Assembly: GCF_031877795.1 (NCBI RefSeq) | Contig: NC_133932.1 | Location: 23,376,180-23,440,179, forward strand | Source: Strix aluco | Lineage: Eukaryota > Chordata > Aves > Strigiformes > Strigidae | Direction: 5' to 3' | DNA length: 64,000 bases | In this document: piece by piece, positions 1 to 12,899 of the stretch | Layout: each line of letters begins with the position of its first letter | How positions within the stretch are numbered: position 1 is the stretch's first letter | Translations under genes and position numbers: made by a program | The notes under the pieces: model-generated | What the model saw: only the letters and a program-made list of their open reading frames with translations | The model's database searches: none | What the model was told of the DNA's origin: nothing

Positions 1-224
1 CCACCACAAAAAGTCAGGATTTTGCCAAACAGGTGGCTCCAGGAAGACAGCAGCTCCTAGCTTCTGACGAGTTAGAAACCTCTGCTTCATGTATAGATAA
101 TATACTTGTCACAGCTCAAGGCAACTTGTGTCACAGATCAGGGACTCCACAGCAGAAGGAACCTCTCATTACAGGGGAGGGGGAGAGAAAGTGTCTTGAG
201 ATGAAACCTCACTAAAAAGGTTTT
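1..224. other. AT-rich intergenic flank, nothing recognised
   Basis: A 60-codon open frame at 33-215 has no recognisable motif and no splice or promoter context, so it is treated as a chance frame. The stretch leads directly into the old LINE relic that follows. Confidence 0.5.
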
Positions 225-1300
225 AAAACAAATTTTAAAAATGAATAGGAATAAATTGCCAGGGCCAGATGTCATTCACCCTTGAATATGAAACTGTTGA
301 ACTGCTGACTGTGGCTTGCAATATATTCTTTGTATCATCCTCAGTACCCAAAGACAGAAAAGTGGCAAGTATGGCAAAAACTCTCAAAAAGAGCTCCAGA
401 GCAATCCCAGTTAATATAAATAAGTAAATTAGATTTCCATGAGAATAAAATTGATAGGAGATATGAAATAAATAGAATTAATTAGCAGACCCATGAATAA
501 ATATGATGCAGCAAATGAAAGTCAATAGGTGTTTTTGTAAGAGGAAGCCATTTCTCCCTCTATGTGACAGATACAGGTGATACAGTCAATGTCATTTACC
601 TAGTTATGTAAAAAAGACATGAAAGGCAGGGCTTCCTGAAAAACAGGAAATTATGCAGGTGGCTTTGTTGGCTGATAAATAATTAAGAGGTTAGGTTTTA
701 TAGTGGAAATTCATCATCGATGAGGTCCCAGATCCTCTGTTTGGAACTTAGGTGCTTAATACACAAGCATATTTTGAACTTGGAGAAAGGGATGAATTGT
801 GAAGTTAAAGGTGATACCAACCTGGCTGTAAAGATGCATTCTGTTCTGAGCAATTAAATAATACACTGTCAGGAAACAATGTCAATACATGCTGAGTAGT
901 AGATATTCCCAGTTTCGTGTATGTTTCTTTATATGTATGTGTATGTGCATACATTTGCAGCCCTGATGAACTCTAAATAGACTACCACACAGGTGAGACC
1001 TCAGGTTACTATGAAACTCTTAGTTTTCTGAGAAGTCAAAAAGCCCCAAGTTACACCACTACGTGTATTTCTGGTATAACAAGAGTTTGAATACTGTGTG
1101 ACATTGCACTTACCCCATCTCAGATAGGAAGCACAGACAGAGCTCAAAACAGGATATGGAGAACAGTAAGGCTAATATGCCTTCCACATGAGAAAAGATT
1201 AAAAATTTATTTATCATGGAAAATAAGTGGCTGAAGTGGCAGTATGGCCTAAAAAGTAACTAATTAACTGGGGGAAAAGGGTATAAGTAACAATACCTAG
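225..1300 (+). mobile_element. Ancient, decayed CR1-like LINE fragment (reverse-transcriptase region)
   Basis: The + strand keeps scattered runs that read like the RT region of crocodile/turtle-type CR1 elements, in the correct order. There is a 'ggaataaattgccagggcca' run at about 247-266, followed by 'gatgtcattcaccc' (the KLPGPDGIHP-type stretch). An 'aaaaagagctccagagcaatc' type run lies near 385-405, 'gtgttttt.gtaagaggaagcc' near 530-550, 'gtgaagttaaaggtgatacc' near 800-819 (the region of the RT active site), and 'gaatactgtgtg' plus 'ccccatctca' near 1088-1120. It then reaches 'ccacatgagaaaagattaaaaa' near 1184-1206. All frames are broken by stops and indels. The insertion is therefore far older than the CR1 at 12.9 kb. 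Family assignment is from remembered consensus patterns, not alignment. Confidence 0.6.
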
Positions 1301-2205
1301 TTGTTATAGAAGAAGTAGGGGATGTCCATTGAAATTACTGAAAAACAAGTTTAAAGCAAGTGAAAATGTTTTTCGCTAAGAATAAATTGTGGCGAATATT
1401 GCCATGTTTCTGTGGATGCTTGCATATAAATTAGTTCAAAAAGGACAGGGGCACTGACAAGTGTTAAACTTTGGGGATCTGCATTTGCCTGTTGTCTTAG
1501 AAAATCTGTATGTCGTAGTCTGCCAGATCTGAGTAAATGTATCAGCATAAGGATCAGTTTAAGGCTATTCTACCTAAACATTTCTTTCTAATCTGTCATT
1601 TCATAGTCCCTGGCATGATGGAGAAATTTTGCCATTCTACATAAATTAGTTCTTTCTGTTTAACTTATATTTCTATTACTTTTGAGCAAACAAATGCAAA
1701 TGCAAGACACACACACACAGAGACTGAAACCCCTCCTAGATTCATGCTAAACTTAGTGAAGACTTGGGTAGGGAGGGGAAGAAATAAAATTTGAAACATC
1801 TTTTGTTTAAACTTGTTCTAATATAAATATTTCAATCTTTCATTCTTAGTAATTTTTAAACTATTTTTTTCTTCAAATTAGTTGTTTAAATGTTTAAAAA
1901 CAAATTACTAGATTAACTAAAACATTCATTTCCGATGAAACAATATTTCATCCTGAAAACTGATAAAATGAGTACTACAAAAAACTGTACTCTTGGTATT
2001 TACTGAATGTTAGATCAGCAGGCATGTTGGTAATCAGTACCGAAACTTAGATGGTCGCAGAGGCTAAATTTGTTATGTCTACATGCATCTCCAGATTGGT
2101 GGTTGGGAATGTTGAGATATGGAAAAGGACATTTTGACATTTCCTTTAGCTGTAACCATCTCTATGAGAAAAGGAAGATTTGTCTTGAAACATTATGCCA
2201 TAGTG
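1301..2205. other. Intergenic, no gene seen
   Basis: AT-rich unique-looking sequence. The only structure noted is a short (AC)n tract at 1706-1719. A 65-codon minus-strand open frame at 1351-1548 has no recognisable content. Confidence 0.5.
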
Positions 2206-2285
2206 TGTATATAATACCTAATATTAATATTATATATGTATTATATATTATTTTACTACAGCATATATAATTATTTTTTGCTTTA
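2206..2285. repeat. TA-rich low-complexity tract
   Basis: Alternating AT/TA-rich sequence with imperfect (TA)n runs such as tattatatatgtattatata. It is low complexity with no coding content. Confidence 0.7.
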
Positions 2286-2439
2286 CTTTAAGGTACATGT
2301 ATATATTAATCTTGGGAGGAAATGTGGGAAGAGGAAAGGTGAATGTTTCCAAAGCAATATAGAAAAGGACAAGATTTCTCACCTGTGAGAAGGGATAAAG
2401 GCCAAGACGTGCTAAAGAAGCAACATAAAGAGGAACTCC

Positions 2440-2580
2440 CTAGGCTGTAATTAGGCATCTGTCTGCTTTGCTGTAGTGCCAGGCACCTACAAGAAATCAT
2501 GTTGAGAGGCTGGTTGCTCAGCACTCTGCAAAGCAAACAAGTGCCTAAATATGGCCTTTGGGAACCCAGCTTGAGTCAGC
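2440..2580. repeat. Possible ancient amniote interspersed repeat
   Basis: The combination 'gttgctcagcactctg', 'aagtgcctaaatatgg' and 'aggcacctac' resembles an old repeat widespread in turtles, crocodilians and birds, built on 'gctcagcacttctg' and 'gtgcctaaatatgg' blocks. The match is by memory and covers only short runs, so the class is left open. Confidence 0.3.
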
Positions 2581-5500
2581 TGTATTTAAGATTCTTGTCC
2601 AAAATTCAACACCTTTTATAAGAATTTTCTAGCAACATTTGGTCCTGGTGGTGTCTCTCATGATTTTGACTGGGAAAAAAAGTTACATTTTGAAACTTCT
2701 GATAATTGGAAGTTTACTTTTTCTGAAAAATCTTTTTTGTAAAATTGTCATGTCCACTTCCTCTCTCTGTCTTTCTGTCTTAGAAACACATCTCAACCTT
2801 TAGAGGACAAGTGTCTCTGCCTTGTGAAAATGTACTTTCAATGTTGCTTTTCAGACTTTAGATCAAAGTGATGCAAAGTTAGATGCAAAATGATGCTGCC
2901 AAGACATATCCTTCTGTGGCAAATAATTCACAGACTCCAACTCATTGGAGAATCCAAAAGTCTTGTCTTATGCCAGTGTAACTTCAGCAGTATTTTTCTG
3001 GACTGAGGATTAAGTTTGCTGAAGCAAAAAAATGCCGATCTGTCTGATCTATTTCAACAGTATCGCCAGACGTAAAGATGATTCATCAGTGTTCCTTCTC
3101 TAATAGCAACTATCTCAAGTGGGCAGTAAAGAATGACCAAACTGACTATCAGATGGGAAACAGGAGAAGCTGGAATGGTATTTGCCTTGCTTACTTTGTA
3201 CTTGACTGTGTGTCCATGCATTCTCATCTAGAGTTGCAGGGATTGCTCAAGCATTTAATTGCTTGAATCCCAATGAGCTGAAGCTGCTTGGTTCAGGAGA
3301 TAGCATAATAAAAGCATTCTCCTGAGGTGGCTATATCATTTTTTAAGCTTTACTGACAGGCTAGAAATAGTCACAGATTTTAAGTGTTGCCAACGATTAT
3401 ATTCAAAAAGCATGGAAAACATGAGCCTACATTTTCTGCTACACCCATGTTCCTCCGGGATCAGCAAAAGAAGGGAGTGTGGGCTTCCCAGGGAGCTGCT
3501 TAATTATCTGGCTGACTACACACAAGCTTTGGCCTTGTCATAGCCACTGTTATAAACTGCACCAGTTGATGAGGTCCCAAAAAGGGACAGTCTAGGGCTA
3601 AGCCCTCCCATTCCTGTATCACTGTATAACTAGGTCAAGAAATAGGAAGACTGGCTTCATGTTAGATCATGTTCAATGCCTGAAGTAAGTACACAGACTA
3701 CAAGTGTCTTGCCAATATGAAGGTGGCAAGAAGGATCAGAGTAACCAAGAGACTCAGGGAAGAGGGAAATGTAAAAACAGTACACACTTGGATTGTGCAT
3801 TTCCCACATATTTGAGGAAAATGGGTGTATTCCAGCTTTGTGTATGAATGGGGTCACTGGGGTATCTGGTATCCAACTAATCATGCGGCTACCATGTGTC
3901 AGTAATTATACATGACATAATCCTTTCTGAACTTTGCTACTTCACAGTGTTTGTGTGGCTTTTTTCAGTTATTTGTTTCTTTTATTTTTAAACTAGTTTT
4001 TCCCATATAGTTTCCATGAGAAGGTGAAAGTTTTCCATGTAGTAGAAGAAAAAGTGCGTGGACATTGGATACAAATCCAACCAGAGAAAAACATCATCAA
4101 AGAAATCCAGATCGTCAGTGACTCATGTAAAATACAGCTTGACATTTGAGCATGCAAGATGATTCGTGGGATGTGGCTTAAACAACTCCCAATTTTCTAT
4201 GTCTCTTCATAGAGAAGACTGTCAAATCTGGAAGAGAATATACAATTTATTTTAATTTCAGGGTGGAAATAGTCTTTTTGATTTTCAGTATGCACTAGAT
4301 GAGCACTTGCCAGTGCACATTTGTACAAAGCCAAAAAAAGAGAGCATACTTGGGCCAAACAGGAGCAGAACTAGAGTTAAAGGTCCTGATTTTTCTCCAC
4401 AGCATGATTTATATTGATACATTCATTGTGTTAAATGGCATAACTTTATATTTTTGCACTAGTTTAAGTAAGGAAAGGTCATACTGTTGGAATCCATATG
4501 TTCTGACTTAGGTAAGTAGAATGGGAATAAGAATTCTCCTCTTATATATGAATAATTCTCTGCAGGCTTCCACTTAATTATAAGCTATGGACTATATAAA
4601 TATGACCCTTTTGCCAGCTGGGAGATCATCCGAGCTTCAGCTTAACAAGCCTTATTTATAGCACGGATTTCTTTCACTTCAAATGTTCAGTTTTCTGGGA
4701 TTACCTTCCGCTTCAAACAAAGTATGTTCTCATTGGGTTTGCACCTGAAAAGGAGGTACATGATAATCAAGGCTAAGTTTGAAGAATGGTAAAAAATAAC
4801 AAAGTATGTTCTGAACTTTCCTTATGTTCCCTTCATTTCTCCAGGAGAGGGAGGGTGGGTAGGAGGAGGCATAATAGGCTCTTGAAGATTTGGCTGATAC
4901 TTAATCATATAACTAAATATCACAATCACACAGAGGTGTACTCTTATTCAAGTCAGGAGACAAAATATGTCCAACCCATGTGGGAAGAGTTGTTACTACC
5001 TCCCGTCCTTTTCTGTTCTTTGAGTTGTTTAATTATAATCAGGATAGGACAAAGGAGAAACCAGAGGTTCTCCTTTGCATCCATTAAAAAATTGGACAAC
5101 CCTCTGTATGTCCTGAAGGCTGCAACAGAGCTGCCATTAGATGCACACATTTCAGTACCCTCACAAGCACTGATTGCTATGTGCAGTTTTTAGACCAATG
5201 TAGCTATCTAGGTACCATAGCTCAAGGAGGCCACCTATTGCCCCTAACTAGTCTCAGATTGGTCCCACCTGTCTCTCATCTTTTTCATCAGCTTTGAATG
5301 CAAATGTCTCACAGAAGTACCAAAAAATGAGAATATACCCCTCATGCTTCTGAATTGATTATTCAGAGCTGTATAGTTATTCACTCCTTTTCTGAAGAAA
5401 ATACATGGAGTTCTTGGATAGAACTTGGCTCAAACTCTGTGTTACAGCTCATATGAGCCAATCCACAGGGTTTTGCACAGGCATGTAGTAAATTACTGTC

Positions 5501-6904
5501 AGAAGCAGAGAGAAATAGAGGAAAAGTTGTGATAAGCCTCACATGTTCTTGTTATAATTGCCTCCTAATGTCACTCTTCTACTGATAAGGTTTATGTGCT
5601 TCTTCCTCCGAGCTCTGCTTAAATTCCTAGTTTAAGCATATGTGCCTTTCTTTTGGTTAACACACTGACTTGCTTGTGCTAGTAGCACTATTTTACTGTC
5701 ATAGAACTCTACATGGAGAGTGGGAGGTGGTAGTACTCTGCAGGGCAACTTTGCTTTGCATAGTACTTGCCTGTTTGGTTAATATATTCACTTTCACTTC
5801 TAATACTATTTTGGAAAGACAAATGTCATCATGCGTAGATAATTAAGAGGCTAGACTAATTCTCTTATGTCAGTGCTTTCTTAGTCTGCCCCTAATCAGA
5901 TTAAACACCTTAATTTAGAGGTTATTGACATTGCAGATTGCAGAACTCCAAGGGAGCTGTTACAGCCTATCATGTCATAGGGATTGTTGTGATTTTAATG
6001 GTCATTTATAACTTAAAACATTTTGCAAAGAGTAGAAAGAGTGGTTTTGGAATGAAAGAATACAAAAGTGTATTTTAGCACAAGGGAAAATGAAAGTACC
6101 CATCTGTCAGGATATTAGCTGTATTGGCTCATTTATCTTTTCAAGAGAGGAGTCACTAAAAGAGTCTTTTCTTAAAGTTTTCTGATAAAATTTTGACTAC
6201 TGTAATGCCTGTCTGTGTATGTACATATGCACAAAATCCATATACTCTGCTATTTATGCTTAAAAATCCAAGAACTATTTTCTTAAGAACTTTCTGCAAC
6301 TCAGAGTTGCACAATGAGTTGCACTAAAATATTAGTAACTCAACACAAAATCAGTCCATTAATTAGAGAACCCACATGCTGTTTGCTCTTTATTTCAAAA
6401 TCAATTATAGTCACAAATGTTTTGGTATAGTTATTGGCAATAGCCAGTGTGTAGGAGGACTAGTTTAAACTTAGAATTTATGGTTTGTAGCCAACCCTGA
6501 CTCACAAAACATGGTTTGTACCTAATAAGAACATACTTTGATCACAGGCTGTTTGTGTGTTGCTAATGGGATTTTATGAAATAAACCCACAAATGATACC
6601 TCAGGATGTATCAGGAAAAGCCTCTAGTGAGGATGAAGAAACCGTAATTACAAAATTGCATCAGCAAGTACGGCCAAGTTTTATTTTTATCTCTGCTCCA
6701 AAATATATTTGAATAATTCTCAGTAGCTTTAAAAGACATTCTCATTTCATGAATTTGTTAATTCTCTTCTACCAAGTTATTTTTTCTCTTGAACAGAACA
6801 ACGTGTTTTTAAAAACACTTCATTTGTGAGTGTGTAGTTCTGATGATGTCAGTCAGCTTTGAACACAAACTGAATTGCCACCTTGACTATGGAAAGTTAT
6901 GACT
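2581..6904. other. Intergenic, no gene seen
   Basis: About 4.3 kb of AT-rich sequence without recognised genes or clear repeats. The longest open frame (4786-5193 +, 135 codons) shows no domain, no signal peptide and no codon signature, and contains several low-complexity stretches. It is judged to be chance. Confidence 0.5.
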
Positions 6905-7770
6905 TGTGCTTGGTTTGTGTGTGTGGCAGGTGGTTTTGGTAGTGGGGAGGGGGCTACAGTGGTGGCCCCTTGTGAGAAGCTTCTCGAAGCTTCCCTGGCT
7001 CCAACTTGGACCTGCTTCTGGCCAAGACTGAGCCAATTAGTTGTGCCTCTGTGATAACGTATTTAAGAAGAGGAACCTGGGTTGAGGAGTGGGAGTTGTG
7101 AGGAGGACACCTATGCAAACACCAAGGTCAGTGGAAGAAAGGAGGAGGGTGGGAGGGTGTGCTGGAGTAGAGACACCCCTCTGCAGCCTGTGGTGAGACC
7201 GTAGGGCCACCCCTCCGCCACCCACAGAGGTCACCAGTGGAACAGATGCTGACCTGCAGCCCATGGAGGAGTCCATGCCAGAGCAGGTGGCTGCACCCAA
7301 AGAAGGCTGGGACTCTGTGGGAAGAAGTCCCCGCTGTTGTAGTTTGGTGCAGGGAGGACTGCAACATGCGGGAGGGATCCACGCTGGAGCAGCTCTGGAA
7401 ACGCTGCAGCCCATGGGAAGGACTGCGTGTCAGAGAAAGTTGATGGAGGACTGTCTCCTGTGAGAGGGACCCCACACTGGAGCAGGGGAAGAACACGAGG
7501 GGTCCACTTACCCTGAGGAGGGAGGAGGGACACGCTGACCATAACCCCATTCCCTGCCCCCTGCACCGCTGTGAGAGAGGAAGCAAAACTGAGCCCAGGA
7601 AGAAGGGAGGGGTTGGGAAAGGTGTTTTTAAGATGTGGTAATGCTTCTTACTGTCCTACTCTGTCTGTTAAGTGCTGTTGTTGCTAGTGTCTGAATTAAA
7701 TTGATGTTCTTTTTAATACCCCTAATGAGTCTCTCTTTTGTCCATGACTGTAATGGGTGAGTACTTAGTC
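6905..7770 (+). mobile_element. ERV-type LTR, + orientation, 3' end eroded
   Basis: A GC-richer island in AT-rich DNA with the layout of an avian ERV (ERVL-like) LTR. A CCAAT motif at 7033-7037 is followed by a TATA-like 'tatttaa' at 7060-7066. A long G/A-rich section of degenerate 'ctgcagcccatgg..gag..gagcaggtgg' units runs from 7140 to 7480. An 'attaaa' polyadenylation signal lies near 7697-7702, and a U5-like 'ctaatgagtctc...gactgtaatgggtgagta' segment runs to about 7762. The same order of blocks, with clear similarity, is present in reverse at 22476-23340. The far 3' end is either lost or internally deleted; a possible terminus ending in 'ccaca' lies near 7803. No internal retroviral region flanks it, so it is a solo LTR. 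The several overlapping open frames at 7037-7586 lie inside this LTR and are not genes. Confidence 0.7.
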
Positions 7771-9079
7771 TTTGTTTACAGCATCAGCAATTGGCACACC
7801 ACAGGTAGTGTCTATTCTCTCTTGAACCTGCTTTGGCAAAAGAGGTCATCATAAAGCATCTGTATTCTCACTTGGCATACTCTGTCAAGAGCTGTATTTA
7901 ATTTTTAAGTTAAAGTAATTCTTGCTCTCATCTTAAGACATAAGGCCAAATTTATCCTGAGTGAAATGCCTATTAAATTTGTTTTATTGTGGATAAGTTT
8001 GTTTCCTCGTGTCAGGTTTCAGCCTAAAGCAATTGCTTCTGAAAGTTTATTTTGTGATGTCTTACATGTTTTTGCAGAAATGTTTCCTTCTTTAAATAAT
8101 GCCAAACAGCTGCTGTACAACACAATACAGTACAATGACTTTAAAACATACGCTCTGTGATTTTGAAATATCAATGGGCAATTGATGATAGAACAGTGAA
8201 AGTGATTAATTTAGCTCAAAGAATATAATGCTATTCTTCATGTCTCTCAGACTCACACAAAGTACTGAATCAGATTTTTCCATTATTAGCACTATAAACT
8301 TTATACTGATATCTGCACAAAATGTTATTATATAATATGCATCAATCACAGATGTTGTAAGTTGAGAAATAATAGTGCTAACTTGTTTTGGAGAAAAAGG
8401 CTACTATTTGGTCAGCTGTGTTCTTTAATGTCATTTAAGAACTCAGGATGTTTTTACCCTTTTAGGTTTTGTTCTTAAGCTGTTAACAGGAAGGGGAAGA
8501 AATAAAGAGGACAAGAGAAAGAAAAGATGGAAATTATTGTACTCATATCAAATGCTAGGCTAAGAAAATCTCTAGCTAATTGTTTGCAAGATAGACTGAC
8601 TACAGGTTTGTAAAGTAATTAGGATATAAATCACACCATGTGACAGGATACTTATTGCAAAAAATTGTATCTAACCTTGATTACCAAATGCATTCTGCAC
8701 TACAGATCAAAATTAACATTTAAATTTGGCCTGCTGACTCCTCTGCCAAAAGTACAATTCTGTTTCCAGACCTTTGCACATTCTTATTAAAATGAGAGTT
8801 TTTTAACACTATATTTTTTATCTTTTGCCTTCTTTCATTTCATAGTTCTTAGAACTGTTTTTCTTTCATTTAGATGCCAATTACAGTTCTCCTGCTGGTT
8901 TAGATGAGATGCAGATAGAACCCTGGTATCAAGCATCCAGATTCTTCATGAACAGCTTTTAACCTGCATGTTATCCATTCTATTATTTTTTTCAAGTTGT
9001 GCATTCCTCTTAACAGTTTATATATAAGGTAACGAAAGTTGTCCACCATGCACCAAAGTTCATCTGGAGTTAACTTTGT
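7771..9079. other. Intergenic, no gene seen
   Basis: AT-rich sequence downstream of the LTR. Nothing was recognised apart from short homopolymer and AT-rich stretches. Confidence 0.5.
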
Positions 9080-9330
9080 ATGCAGACATGACACTGGGAT
9101 GATCCCTGTCCTGAGAAGCTTACCCTTATTTACTAGAAGCTGATACCTGATTCAAGCAGGTGACGTATATGCTTGTAACCTGGTGCTACTATAGCAGGTG
9201 ACATCCACAGCACAGTTGTGATGTAGAAAGAAGGTAAGTCAGGAAACTCTTGTGGAAGACATGAAATGGTAAATTAATGACATTGAAGTAGGAATGCTGA
9301 ACTGATACTGGTCAAAATGATACTTGATCA
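9080..9330. repeat. Possible ancient amniote repeat fragment
   Basis: The run 'gatccctgtcctgagaagctta' (near 9101-9122), followed about 190 bp later by 'gatactggtcaaaatgatac', resembles the 'gtccctgcccc.aagagctta' and 'atattggtcagcatgata' blocks of an old repeat common in turtles and birds. The similarity is patchy and unaligned. Confidence 0.25.
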
Positions 9331-12300
9331 TTTCTACATAATTAGTCACGAAATTTAACTGTTAAAATGTAGATACCCAATGCCAATTGAGATGCCATAG
9401 GTATTCTGACTGGCCTCCACCTGTAGCTTGTAGAGAGTCAGCTTGGAGGAAGTGATGTAGCTGAAAATGTGAACCAGGAAAATAACATTTCAGCTGAGAC
9501 ATGGAGATGACCCAATCGAAGATGTTTTCCTGGCTGTAACTCTACTGACAAGGATGGTGGTGTTAGAGTGTGTTGACACTAAGGAACCATTAGTATTGAG
9601 GATGAGATGGGTCGACCTTCAAAAGGGTCAGAATGGCCTTCAATCTTACTTGTGCCATGAGATTTGCTGTGTGTGTACCTTTTAAATCTCTTACAAGATC
9701 CGTGTACCAAAGGACCATCCTGAGCTTAGGTTTTGTAACATGTTAGGGTGGCTAAGCTTCAGTAGTTTTTGAAAACTGCTAGTTTTTATAGCCAGTGGCC
9801 CAGAAAAAAGTGTGGTGAGACTCTTCAACCCAAAATAATCAGGTAAGCATTAGAATTTGGATTTGTAGACATACACCCTAGCAAGCTGGCTGCTTTACCT
9901 TTATAAAAAATTAATAAAATTGACATTTTCATACCTTGTTTTAAAGTTTTTTGAGAGATGACAAAGTAGTCAAAAGACTTTTAAACCAAGTGAGTTTTAA
10001 AAAAGTCCATTAACCCAAAGATTATACAAAGTACTGCATCTGTAATATGATAGTTGTCATGGTAACATTTGGTTTGTTATTGATTACTTGAGTAAATAAC
10101 TTCCAAAACCCTGTTGACAATTTCAGACTGCAAAATAAGCAATTTTAGTCAGCAGTTCTTATTACATATATTCATTTATACTGTTCAGTAATTAAAACCT
10201 ATCATCATTTTTTTGTGATATTAGAGGTGTTGTTATTTCTTAGTCTCTGTTCTTCACAACGTGAAGGGAGATCAACATTCAGAAGTAAAAATGTAATCCA
10301 CAGCAGAGTGAACTTTTTTTATCCTGTTGAAATCAGAAAGGCATGTGATGCCTTCAAAATGTCTGTCTTTACCTTGTGCTCTCTCAGAATTACCCACCAC
10401 ATGTCATTGGTTATTCTGGGCTTGGATTAAATAGACTTTTGACCCTCCTGGTGATGATGAAGGCTTTCTCCTTACTATTCTATCTGTGATTTCAGTAATC
10501 CTCCCTATTATTTTCTTTTTAGGCTGAAGCTGTTGTGGAAGTTGCCATCTGACAGTGTTCATGTTTCACATCTGATGTGTTCAGTTTGTCTGTACTCCTT
10601 AGACTTCTAAAAGATAGAGTACCTTTCTTCCAATTTATTTTAATGATCTTTCTGATAAGAACAATGAATTCTAGAAAAGTTCCTCATTGTTGTGGTGTTC
10701 CCGAAATATCTCTAAAGAAGGAGACGAGTTATTGGAAATTGTTATTATTGTGTCAGTGCTGATCATGCTTCTGTGGCCAAAAATATTTCAAGTTTCTGAA
10801 GGACATTTGTTGTTAAAGACTATCTTATGCTTGATGTCACTATTACGACACCTATCATTTTCTAGATAAGTAAAAAGATTTGATGTTTTGAACAATATTC
10901 CTGGAATATTAACAGGCACACATTTGTTTTGCCTTTTTTAACGAAACCATCTATTTCTGTTGCTGATTAATGTCATCAGCAAAATGAAGGTCATTCAAAT
11001 GTGTTTTGCCAGTGAAATGTCTAGTTGCCATTTATTATTATCTTCCTCTTGACTCAGACAATAAATAATGCAAACAGTAGCAGGGCATAACAAAGCTTTA
11101 CTCTTTAGCTTCCTTTGTTAATCCTTGGATGCTGATCATTACCTCTGTATAATCAGTATGATCATAAAGAACTTGGAGTATTTTGATTATATTGTCCTAC
11201 CACTTTCTAGTATTTTTTTTTCAAAAAGCTATTTCTCAGAAGGCATTTTGGATGGCGATACCTTCTGTCATAAAAATTATTTCTCATCCAACAGTTTATA
11301 AAGAGATTTAATATGTATCTTCTAGGGGATTCTCTTTCCAACCTGCAAAACTCAAATTATTTTTGTTTTGCTGACAAAAATGTACAAACAAGAAACCCAC
11401 ATGTATGTATCACATGGTTGGAAAGAAAAATTATGTAGACATATAATTACTAGATATTTGTAAAATGGAGAAAAAAGACCTCTCCATAAGTTGAATTATC
11501 ACCTTATTAAGTACAAGTGAATACTGCTGCAAATTTTCCCCAAAACATCTGCACATAGACATCTGTAATTTCTGTTTTCCAGTCTGCTATCACTGCAATT
11601 GTTAGAGTCACAAAATGTATACAATATCTCCAGCAATGTCATACCTCTGGCCTACATGTGTTGTAGTGCTTGACTTTGTTCTCTTCAGGATATCTGTCAT
11701 CTCCAAAGCAGACAGCCCGCAGCTTTCACAATCTGGCCATTTTTGGATCTTGGTAGAACACTGTGAGAGCAACTTATTCACAGGGGTTACTTGTCATCAT
11801 CACCAATGCTTAATTTTTTTGTGTTTTCAGAGCATCACAGGTAAGAACAGAATGTATCACTTGATTATTTTGAAATACACATTAAGATAAATTTTGTTTG
11901 GAGGTGTTTCACACAGTTCCTTCTATATCTGGATGTATCTGGAAAAGAAAGGTTCAGCTGACTTCTAACTCTACTGTTCTCTTCATCTTTCCTAGAGTTT
12001 TGCTCTTTAAACCTTAGCATCAATTTTTGTAGCAGAAAAAATAATGCTTTCAAACCTTAAGCAAGTCAATTCCAATTATAAAATTCAGGACAATGTTGCA
12101 AAGAACAGGATTTACTAGTAATTTTCATAGAAGCCAACACTAGTATCATTTGAACAAGATATTGAGAACTTACAAATACTAGTCCTTTCCGAAAATATTT
12201 TGCAATATCATAATTAATTCCTACTGTAGATGTGCAATGATACTATAAAATATTTATGTCTAATGCACAGTTTATATTGTAATAATACAATTGTCAACAC

Positions 12301-12500
12301 TTAAAATATACTTACTGCATTTGATAAGGTAATATCAGGCAATTAGGAATGGATTGGCAAACCTGGTTCAACAAGTCACAAATATACATGTAAAGTCAAA
12401 TAGCTCCAATTCTATTTCTCTGTGTGAAAGTCTTCATGACATCACAATGTAACAAAACTATAAAACAGAATTTGGTTCACTGATCTGGAACAAAAAGGAA
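9331..12500. other. Intergenic, no gene seen
   Basis: About 3.2 kb of AT-rich sequence. Open frames at 10215-10430, 10577-10869 and 11615-11890 are short, overlap in different frames and have no recognisable motifs. No convincing exon was found. Confidence 0.5.
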
Positions 12501-12552
12501 AAGTATATATATATTTTATATATAAGGTATGTTTTATATATATTATACACGG
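12501..12552. repeat. (TA)n-rich simple repeat
   Basis: Imperfect TATA tracts (aagtatatatatattttatatataagg and a second block ending tatatattataca). Low complexity. Confidence 0.75.
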
Positions 12553-12899
12553 GAAAAAATAATATCTTTGCATTCTAGTTTTCTAAATGTTTATTAAAAA
12601 ACAAGGATCTTGACTATGGCTTCAGTAATATACATGGGAATCCTGGTCATTGGAATGTACACTGAGAAATAATTTTTTTAGTCAACAGTTGTCCTTTTTA
12701 TAGTTTAATTTTACTCTGTAACAATAACAAGAATAATTCACTTGAATAAGTTGGGGTTTATCTCTCTGACAGAGGAAAATGTGTTTAATATTTTTTCTGA
12801 ATGTTTTAAAAATGTTTATGAAGATAACATATTCCTCTTAATCAGAATACCATTTAGCTTTTATCCTCTATCATTATACAATATTTTGTCACTAGGTGT

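Noticed and set aside
4786-5193. 135-codon + strand open frame
   Set aside because: No recognisable domain, ordinary AT-rich composition, no promoter or splice context, and an antisense open frame overlaps it.
7037-7586. Overlapping minus-strand frames of 111-152 codons and + strand frames
   Set aside because: They lie wholly inside an ERV-type LTR with internal repeat units and are not retroviral genes.
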